This document shows positions 58,090 to 64,000 of a DNA stretch of 64,000 nt, in pieces. Each line of letters begins with the position of its first letter. Within the stretch, counting starts at the first letter, position 1. The position numbers and the translations under genes were made by a program. This DNA comes from Phocaeicola vulgatus ATCC 8482. GTDB lineage: Bacteria > Bacteroidota > Bacteroidia > Bacteroidales > Bacteroidaceae. Under the pieces are notes generated by a model. The model was not told the DNA's origin. It saw nothing but the letters and a program-made list of their open reading frames with translations, and ran no database searches. The stretch lies in NCBI RefSeq assembly GCF_000012825.1, contig NC_009614.1, positions 3,596,001 through 3,660,000 of the forward strand, given 5' to 3'.

Positions 58090-59790
58090 TTATTTGCAAT
58101 ACTTCTGTATCAGTCCGTCTACCACTTCATCGCCCAGTTCTTTTGCTTTGGCAAAATTTGCACAGGCTTCTTTGTTTTTCTTTAATTGTATCTGGCAGTA
58201 TCCCAGCATACGATATGCGGCTGCGGCTTTCGGGTCTAAAGAGATAGCCTTTTCCAATGCTTCTATTGCTTCGTTATGTTGCCCTACACGTAGATGCACC
58301 GAACCTTTTTCCACCCACATGGCTATATCCTCAGGAGTCATTTCTATTGCTTTATTAATGTCGTTGATAGCTTGCTGATACATTTTACATTGTATTTCCG
58401 CCTGTTCGCGTTGCAGATAAAAGGCGGCTGTAACGCGTCCACCGATAGCATCATAAAAAGTATCATAATCTATTACCGCTTCACGGTATTTGCCTGTCTG
58501 GGCTTTTATCTCTGCCCGTTCATAGAAATAAGGAGCCGCTTCCGATGTATAAGGCTTGGTGAAACGTGCCACAGCACTATCCATCAAGGCAATAACCTCG
58601 TTCATATCTGTTCCTTCAATCAGTTGTTTGGTTTTGGCTGCCGAGTAAAATGTAGCGGCAGAGGCTATGGAAGACTGGTTCACTTTTTCATAAGCGGCGT
58701 ATGCCTCAGGATATTTTTTCATAGCAAACAGAATGTCTCCCTCCAATTGTGTGTAAATGGGTTGGTTGTCGGCCTGCATGGCATCATGAATAATGGAGAG
58801 AGCTTTGTCGTAACTCCAGTCACCGTATGGTTTCTTGTCACCTAAAGAGATGGTGTACGAATAAATTAATTTAGCGATATTATATTGCGTTTCACTCTTG
58901 TTGGCTGTCACTTCCAGTGCTTTCTTCAGGTCAGCATCTGCCAAAGCGTTGTGTTCATCATCATTAAATCCCATATAAGTAGTGGCACGGCGTATATATC
59001 CGTCCGCGCTGTTGGGATATTGTTCCAGGAAATCGTTTAATGTGGTGATATATTCGTCCTGATTTTGTTGTGAAGATGCCATGAACAGGTACACCAGTGC
59101 TTGGTCTTCTGTTTCGGGCAGTCCTTTTTTGATGCCGATTTTATTCAGTGACATGTCGTTCAAAGAAAGGGCAGTGATGCTCAGCGAGGCACCGTATGTA
59201 GCTCCGATGGCATAACTTTCCTTGGCTTCATCCGATGCGTTTTTTTGGATTAAACCTAATACTTCTCCATTGGCATTCATAATAGGGCAACTTACTGTTT
59301 TTTCGTTGGTTGTCATTGCCAGTGTATAGTAATATGCCTTGTCGCCGATGGTGTCTACTTTGGTGACGGTCCCTGTCTGGCAGGTTGCCGCTTTTTGAGT
59401 CGAGTAGGGTAGCAGATAGACTGTTTCACCTACCGATGCCGGCTGTGATGCCGATTTTAATGCTATGGTCTTTTTATCGGTTTCAGTATTAAATTTTACG
59501 ATGTCATACATGGAGTTGGCTCCCAAGATACGCAATACAGGCAATTCTTTACTGTCCGCATTAATGATTACTGCACGTTCGGCTCCTTCAAACAGGGTAT
59601 AATCGGATAATGCCGTTCCATTTTCATTGATATAGAATCCATTTCCTGTATTCTTGATTTTGTTATCTTTATCGTATGTAACGATGGAAAAAACGGCTTT
59701 TTTAGCTTTGCCGGCCCACTTTGGGGTTGCTTGTGCATAGCTTAGCTGGGCGGCTATGCCGCATGCCAGTATCAAAAGTACTTTCTTCAT
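58090..59790 (-). CDS. Secreted TPR protein with degenerate trypsin-like domain
   Basis: 566 residues. Signal peptide about 1-19 (LLILACGIAAQLSYAQA), so periplasmic or outer-membrane associated. Residues about 25-210 follow an HtrA-type protease fold (GNGFYINENGTALSDYTLFEGAERA; CPIMNANGEVLGLI), but the catalytic His is replaced by Thr in SDYTLF and the GNSGGP serine motif is replaced by TVSCP, so it should be inactive. The C-terminal half has several TPR repeats (AINDINKAIEMTPEDIAMWVEKGSVHLRVGQHNEAIEALEKAI is one pair). Probably a scaffold or sensor in the envelope. Confidence 0.85.
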   Translation of the reverse strand: MKKVLLILACGIAAQLSYAQATPKWAGKAKKAVFSIVTYDKDNKIKNTGNGFYINENGTALSDYTLFEGAERAVIINADSKELPVLRILGANSMYDIVKFNTETDKKTIALKSASQPASVGETVYLLPYSTQKAATCQTGTVTKVDTIGDKAYYYTLAMTTNEKTVSCPIMNANGEVLGLIQKNASDEAKESYAIGATYGASLSITALSLNDMSLNKIGIKKGLPETEDQALVYLFMASSQQNQDEYITTLNDFLEQYPNSADGYIRRATTYMGFNDDEHNALADADLKKALEVTANKSETQYNIAKLIYSYTISLGDKKPYGDWSYDKALSIIHDAMQADNQPIYTQLEGDILFAMKKYPEAYAAYEKVNQSSIASAATFYSAAKTKQLIEGTDMNEVIALMDSAVARFTKPYTSEAAPYFYERAEIKAQTGKYREAVIDYDTFYDAIGGRVTAAFYLQREQAEIQCKMYQQAINDINKAIEMTPEDIAMWVEKGSVHLRVGQHNEAIEALEKAISLDPKAAAAYRMLGYCQIQLKKNKEACANFAKAKELGDEVVDGLIQKYCK

Positions 59791-59826
59791 GATATAGTTA
59801 GTTGTTTGTTAACGATGATACGGTAT

Positions 59827-60594
59827 TTATAAAGCGGATGCCGTTTTGTCTTCTGTGAAGCCGCGTTGCTTTACAGCTTCATAAATCAGAATACCTGCGG
59901 CAACCGATACGTTCAATGATTCTATTTTACCCATTAACGGTATTTTGATCCATTCATCGCACAGGGAAAGGTGTTCGTAGGGAACACCTGTGTCCTCGGC
60001 TCCCATAATGATACATACAGGGTCTTTATAGTTTGCTTTGGTGTAATCATAATCACCTTTTTCCGTGGCTGCTACAATCTTGAATCCGCAGTCTTTCAGA
60101 TACTTGATGGTATTAGTCAGATTTTGTTCGCGGCATACGGGAAGAGTGTGCAGAGCTCCTGCTGATGTTTTCATTGCGTCGGCATTGACACTGACACTGT
60201 TTTTCGAGGGAATAATAATGGCATCTGCACCGGCACATTCGCAGGTACGGGCAATGGCTCCGAAGTTACGTACATCGGTAATTCCATCCAGCATGACGAA
60301 TAGGGGTGTTTTTCCTTCTTCAAACAGGAAAGGTACCAGATCTTCTGTTTTCTGGTAGGTGACAGAGGAGATGAATGCTACAACTCCCTGATGGTTTTTC
60401 CGGGTAATACGGTTAATACGCTCCACGGGTACACGCTGAACAGGGATGAGGGTATTTTTCAAGCAGGCAAACAGTTCTTTGGACAGTTCGCTCTGTATAT
60501 CTTTCTTCACCAATACTTTATCTATCTCTCTTCCGGCTTGTATGGCTTCAATAACAGCGCGTACACCGAAAATCATTTCATTCTTTTCTAACAT
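59827..60594 (-). CDS. rlmB: 23S rRNA Gm2251 2'-O-methyltransferase
   Basis: 255 residues from ATG 60594 (MLEKNEMIFGVRAV); the longer frame to 60645 is made of repeat sequence and overlaps recN. SpoU fold with knot motifs: VMLDGITDVRNFGAIARTCECAGADAII, IIMGAEDTGVPYEHLSLCDEWIKIPLMG and ESLNVSVAAGILIYEAVKQR. It methylates G2251 of 23S rRNA. Confidence 0.93.
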   Translation of the reverse strand: MLEKNEMIFGVRAVIEAIQAGREIDKVLVKKDIQSELSKELFACLKNTLIPVQRVPVERINRITRKNHQGVVAFISSVTYQKTEDLVPFLFEEGKTPLFVMLDGITDVRNFGAIARTCECAGADAIIIPSKNSVSVNADAMKTSAGALHTLPVCREQNLTNTIKYLKDCGFKIVAATEKGDYDYTKANYKDPVCIIMGAEDTGVPYEHLSLCDEWIKIPLMGKIESLNVSVAAGILIYEAVKQRGFTEDKTASAL

Positions 60595-60599
60595 ATTTA

Positions 60600-60644
60600 A
60601 TAAGTGGTTAATGGTTAGTGACAGGTGGTTAGTGGTAATTGGCA
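60600..60644. repeat. Short degenerate repeat between rlmB and recN
   Basis: Minus strand shows ACCACTAACCACC, then CACTAACCATTAACCACTT, i.e. repeated AACCA(C/T)TAACC units in the spacer directly before rlmB. Confidence 0.5.
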
Positions 60645-62306
60645 CTAGCCACTTATCAGCGCCTTTGCATTGTTCAGGGCTGCCTCTGTCAAGGTAGCCC
60701 CACTTAGCATATTGGCAATTTCTTTTACTCTTTCTTCATCAGTCAGGCGGCGGATGTGGCTGTTGGTGCCTGTTTCCGTATCTTCCTTATATACTTTATA
60801 ATGAGTGATGCCGCGTGCTGCAATCTGGGGCAGGTGGGTGATGCTGATGACCTGACGGTTTTGTTTTCCCATCTCCTGCATGATGAGCGCCATTTTCTCG
60901 GCGATGGAACCGGAAACTCCGGTGTCTATTTCATCAAAGATGATAGTAGGCAGTTTCACAGCTCCGGCTATCATGGCTTTCAGCGAAAGCATGACACGGG
61001 CAATCTCACCACCCGATGCTACGGAAGCTACATTTTGTAATGTTCCATTCTTGTTGGCCGAAAACAGGAATGTCACACTGTCCATCCCTTTACTGTCCGG
61101 TTCCTTGCGCGGATTCAGTTCCACCACAAAGCGCACATTGGGCATACCGAGAGGAACCAGCAGGCTTTGCATCTGTCTTTCAATGTGCTTGCCCGATTGG
61201 GAACGGAGTTTTGTCAACACAGCAGCTTGCTTTATCACTTTGTCATATAGCGTTTCTTTTTGGGCGGTAAGTTCTGCTATACGGTCATCAAAAGAAGTGA
61301 TGGCGTTCAGCTTCTCATGATAGTCGGTTTGCACGGCTATCAATTCCTCTATTGTTTGTACGTGATGCTTCTGTTGCAAAGAGTAGATTAAGTTCAGGCG
61401 TTCATTTACATAATCCAGACGGGTGGGGTTGAACTCCACTTCCTCCTGTGCGCCTGCTATTTCATGCGACAGATCTTTCAGTTCTATGTAACAACTGTCT
61501 AAACGCCCTATCCATTCCTGGGCACGTGTGTACACTCTCGCTATGTTATGCAGGGTTTGCATACATTCTTTGGTAGCGGACAACAGGCTGGCATCTTCCG
61601 AAGCCATTATTTGGTCCACTTTGTACAAGCCCGCTTTTATCTCTTCGGCATGATTCAAGGTTTCGGCTTCCTGTTCCAGTTCGGTTTGTTCTCCTTCCTG
61701 AAGGTTTGCATCATCCAGCTGTTCCAGTTGGAACCGGATGTAATCTTCATCCTTCCGGCTTTGCTCGGCTTGCGTTATGAAGTCGGCCAGCTGTTTGCAT
61801 ACGTTCCTGTACTCGGTATAAATATCCTTGTATGCTGAAAGTTCGTTGTCATCCTGTGCCAGGATATCCAATACATTCAATTGGAATCCCTCACTGTTGA
61901 GCAACAGGTTTTGATGCTGGCTATGTACATCTATCAGTTTCTCGCCCAGTTCCTTCATCTGCGCCAATGAGGCCGGAGTATCGTTTATGAATGCGCGGCT
62001 TTTACCTGATGCATATAACTCGCGGCGGATAATACATTCATCCGGATCATATTCCAAATCTCTTTGGGTAAAGAAAGGCTCCATCTGATAGGCGGAGATG
62101 TTGAAACGTGCTTCTACAATACATTTATTGGCGCCTTTCTTGATCGCTTTGATATCGGCCCGTTGTCCCAGTAACAAGCCGATAGCGCCTAGAATAATCG
62201 ATTTACCGGCACCGGTCTCTCCGGTGATGACAGAGAAGCCGGGGGTGAAACTGATATCCAATGTATCAATCAATGCATAATTCTGTATATAGATAGATTG
62301 CAGCAT
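60645..62306 (-). CDS. recN: DNA repair protein RecN
   Basis: 553 residues, usual size. SMC-like: Walker A GETGAGKS near residue 30, coiled coil at about 150-370, signature SVASGGEIARVMLSL and Walker B IIFDEIDTGVSG with the switch His in ISITHLPQIAA. It functions in recombinational repair of double-strand breaks. Confidence 0.95.
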   Translation of the reverse strand: MLQSIYIQNYALIDTLDISFTPGFSVITGETGAGKSIILGAIGLLLGQRADIKAIKKGANKCIVEARFNISAYQMEPFFTQRDLEYDPDECIIRRELYASGKSRAFINDTPASLAQMKELGEKLIDVHSQHQNLLLNSEGFQLNVLDILAQDDNELSAYKDIYTEYRNVCKQLADFITQAEQSRKDEDYIRFQLEQLDDANLQEGEQTELEQEAETLNHAEEIKAGLYKVDQIMASEDASLLSATKECMQTLHNIARVYTRAQEWIGRLDSCYIELKDLSHEIAGAQEEVEFNPTRLDYVNERLNLIYSLQQKHHVQTIEELIAVQTDYHEKLNAITSFDDRIAELTAQKETLYDKVIKQAAVLTKLRSQSGKHIERQMQSLLVPLGMPNVRFVVELNPRKEPDSKGMDSVTFLFSANKNGTLQNVASVASGGEIARVMLSLKAMIAGAVKLPTIIFDEIDTGVSGSIAEKMALIMQEMGKQNRQVISITHLPQIAARGITHYKVYKEDTETGTNSHIRRLTDEERVKEIANMLSGATLTEAALNNAKALISG

Positions 62307-62383
62307 ATTCTTGCTCCTTTTTAATAATTTGCTGATTTGTCAATTTGCTAATTTGCTGCGCTGTTGTATTCCGCATGGTAATT

Positions 62384-62431
62384 AGCACATTAGCACATTA
62401 GCACATTGGCACATTGGCAACATGGCAAATT
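62384..62431. repeat. 8-bp tandem repeat between recN and coaBC
   Basis: Three perfect AGCACATT units (62384-62407) followed by GGCACATT and two degenerate units. A second imperfect series of AATTTGCT lies at 62326-62360. A possible slippage (VNTR) site. Confidence 0.7.
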
Positions 62432-62437
62432 AAGAAA

Positions 62438-63634
62438 TTATTTATTATTTACCAGTCTGTCAATAATATCCCTTGCTACTTCCTGTTTGCTTTTCAGCGG
62501 ATAAGGAGTTGCTCCCTGACGGTCTATAATCGTTATTTTGTTGGTGTCACAACGAAACCCGGCTCCTTGGTCGTTCAATGAGTTCAGTACAATGAAATCA
62601 AGGTTCTTACGTTCCAGTTTTCTTTGTGCATTTTTTGTTTCATCATTTGTTTCCAAGGCAAATCCCACTAATGTCTGTCCGTCTTTTTTCCGGTTTCCCA
62701 GTGCGGCGGCAATGTCTTGTGTGGGTTTCAATTGCAGTATTAAATTATCTTTCTCTCTTTTGATTTTATGACCGGCTACGGTTTCCGGGGTAAAGTCGGC
62801 CACTGCCGCACACAGGATGCCGGCCGAAGCTGTAGGAAACTCGCGGATGGCGGCTTCGTACATTTCTCCGGCACTTTCCACATCTATGCGGCGGATGTTA
62901 GGGTGATGGGCCTGAATCGTTACCGGTCCGCTGATTAGCGATACTTCCGCTCCACGTGAAGCGCATTCCTCGGCAAGTGCGAATCCCATTTTTCCTGAAG
63001 AATAATTGCCGATAAAGCGTACCGGATCTATTTTCTCGTAGGTTGGACCGGCGGTAATGACTACTTTCTTTCCGGCCATGTCTTGTTGTTTGGCAAAGAA
63101 AGCTTCCAGAATTTCCACTATTTTTTCCGGTTCTTCCATTCTGCCTTTTCCTACCAGATGGCTTGCCAGTTCCCCTTCTGCCGGTTCTATAATATGATTT
63201 CCGTAAGAACGGAGCGTGTCCAGATTCTTCCGGGTGGAAGGGTGTGCGAACATATCCAGATCCATTGCCGGAGCTACGAATACGGGAGCTTTCATTGACA
63301 GATAAGTCGTGATCAGCATATTGTCCGCTATTCCGTTGGCCATTTTACCAATAGTGGATGCGGTAGCCGGAGCGATAATCATGGCATCCGCCCATAGTCC
63401 CAAATCAACGTGGCTGTTCCATGTCCCGTCACGCTGGGCAAAAAACTCGCTGATAACAGGTTTGCTTGTTAATGCAGACAAAGTGATAGGTGTGATGAAT
63501 TCTTTGCCTGCGGGGGTAATCACGACTTGTACTTCCGCTCCCTTCTTAATAAGTCCGCGAATGAGTATAGCCGCTTTATAGGCGGCTATACTTCCGGTTA
63601 TACCTAGTACGATTTTTTTTCCTTTCATACTCAT
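62438..63634 (-). CDS. coaBC: Bifunctional phosphopantothenoylcysteine decarboxylase / phosphopantothenate-cysteine ligase
   Basis: 398 residues. CoaC flavoprotein domain (about 1-185): GITGSIAAYKAA, NSHVDLGLWADAMIIAPATAST and APAMDLDMF. CoaB domain (about 190-398): ITAGPTYEKIDPVRFIGNYSSGKMG, CAAVADFTPE, KIKRE and VGFALET. It carries out the second and third steps of coenzyme A synthesis from pantothenate. ATGA overlap with the upstream exonuclease gene. Confidence 0.96.
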   Translation of the reverse strand: MSMKGKKIVLGITGSIAAYKAAILIRGLIKKGAEVQVVITPAGKEFITPITLSALTSKPVISEFFAQRDGTWNSHVDLGLWADAMIIAPATASTIGKMANGIADNMLITTYLSMKAPVFVAPAMDLDMFAHPSTRKNLDTLRSYGNHIIEPAEGELASHLVGKGRMEEPEKIVEILEAFFAKQQDMAGKKVVITAGPTYEKIDPVRFIGNYSSGKMGFALAEECASRGAEVSLISGPVTIQAHHPNIRRIDVESAGEMYEAAIREFPTASAGILCAAVADFTPETVAGHKIKREKDNLILQLKPTQDIAAALGNRKKDGQTLVGFALETNDETKNAQRKLERKNLDFIVLNSLNDQGAGFRCDTNKITIIDRQGATPYPLKSKQEVARDIIDRLVNNK

Positions 63635-64000
63635 TTCATCATTCCCGATTCACGTAGTCTGATTTTTGTCAGTACGTTTTTCGTGTTCAGCGTAAAGTCA
63701 CCGTTCAGTATCCAGCTGTAGTAGCCCGGATCTTTTTGTAATACTTCGCTGACCGACATTCCTTTGTATTTCCCAAAATTAAAGACTTCCACGCCTTTGT
63801 CATCATAAACAATGCGTCCGGCGAAATCTACGTTCTTGTTGAAACTTGAATATTCGGCTAGAAATGCCATATCGTTTTGCAATTCTTCCGGATAGCGGTC
63901 CAATTGGGATTTCAGTACTTCGTATGTGGCACGTGTGTCGGCTTCGGCTGTATGGGCATCTTCCAGATTCTTTCCGCAATAGAATTTATAGGCGGCAGAC
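63631..64000 (-). CDS. DnaQ-type 3'-5' exonuclease, partial (C-terminal part)
   Basis: The frame is open to the right window edge (first full codon at 63999). It contains AHTAEADTRATYEVL, the ExoIII motif HxAxxD of DEDDh exonucleases, followed by MAFLAEYSSF, a YDDKGVEVFNFGKYKGMSV module and PGYYSWILNGDF. This arrangement is typical of Bacteroides proteins annotated as DNA polymerase III epsilon-like. The N-terminal ExoI/II motifs are outside the window. It may proofread or serve in repair. Confidence 0.88.
   Translation of the reverse strand, partial: SAAYKFYCGKNLEDAHTAEADTRATYEVLKSQLDRYPEELQNDMAFLAEYSSFNKNVDFAGRIVYDDKGVEVFNFGKYKGMSVSEVLQKDPGYYSWILNGDFTLNTKNVLTKIRLRESGMMK

Noticed and set aside
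60595..60645. Longer rlmB start at 60645
   Set aside because: The extra residues come from repetitive spacer sequence and reach the recN stop; the family begins near MLEKNEMIFGV.
1..64000. CRISPR array, rRNA genes or complete restriction-modification system
   Set aside because: No regularly spaced direct repeats, rRNA sequence or restriction enzyme paired with the methyltransferase was seen.

Overview
The window looks like a Bacteroides/Phocaeicola-type chromosome. Housekeeping promoters have the TTTG / 19-21 bp / TAnnTTTG form of this phylum, and the core genes match gut Bacteroidales (lutABC, pflB-pflA, FeoA-FeoB fusion with its Cys-rich partner, two-gene ISL3-like element). Roughly the first 42.4 kb is a tailed-phage prophage of the HK97-capsid type. 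Its left end lies outside the window. The rest is host chromosome.

Prophage, read on the minus strand from right to left. (1) Lysogeny switch at 40.1-40.6 kb: an XRE repressor on the plus strand, two 14-bp palindromic operators and a divergent minus-strand promoter. Two AT-rich unknown genes (40.6-42.4 kb) follow the repressor and are probably expressed in the lysogen. (2) Small early genes, a plus-strand membrane moron (38.8 kb) and a non-coding block with one ordinary tRNA-Gly(CCC) plus tRNA-like elements whose anticodon arms are abnormal (37.1-39.3 kb). (3) Recombination/replication operon, 36.8 down to 30.0 kb: Rad52-like annealing protein, PD-(D/E)XK nuclease, SSB, NinB-like protein, HNH nuclease, helicase, RusA, DUF4373 protein. 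(4) Middle operon, 29.9 down to 21.5 kb: truncated ParB-like peptide, PcfK/PcfJ, zinc proteins, tyrosine recombinase, N6-adenine-type methyltransferase, PAPS-reductase-like protein, MazG-like protein, ParB-domain protein and a TAGT-like glycosyltransferase. (5) Late block, 21.4 kb down to the left edge: RarA-C-terminal-like protein, DUF3560 protein, nucleotide-sugar epimerase, terminases, portal, protease, capsid, connectors, tail tube, tape measure, an ECF-type sigma factor, a DUF2693 protein and large tail/baseplate genes.

Four near-identical promoters (P4 36.8, P3 30.0, P2 21.4, P1 3.5 kb) head these blocks. They share an extended upstream box and an 11-nt leader motif 11-13 nt before the start codon. 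A fifth leader copy without a promoter precedes the DUF3560 gene.

Host region: tspO; a hemerythrin-domain protein with a LuxR-type regulator; two similar predicted small RNAs flanking these; lutABC; pflA/pflB; a complete 1,419-bp IS element with 8-bp target duplication just upstream of the pflB promoter; tRNA-Glu(CTC), tRNA-Ser(GCT) and tRNA-Cys(GCA), each with its own promoter and terminator; a decayed glycosyltransferase gene; feoAB divergent from tilS; an interleaved inverted-repeat element; a secreted TPR protein with a degenerate protease domain; rlmB, recN, coaBC and the end of a DnaQ-type exonuclease gene.

The strongest candidates for new biology are the tRNA-like genes with truncated anticodon arms, the glycosyltransferase/epimerase/ParB/PAPS-reductase/methyltransferase set (possible DNA or virion modification), the repeated promoter-leader element together with a phage-encoded sigma factor, and the two-gene unknown module beside the repressor.
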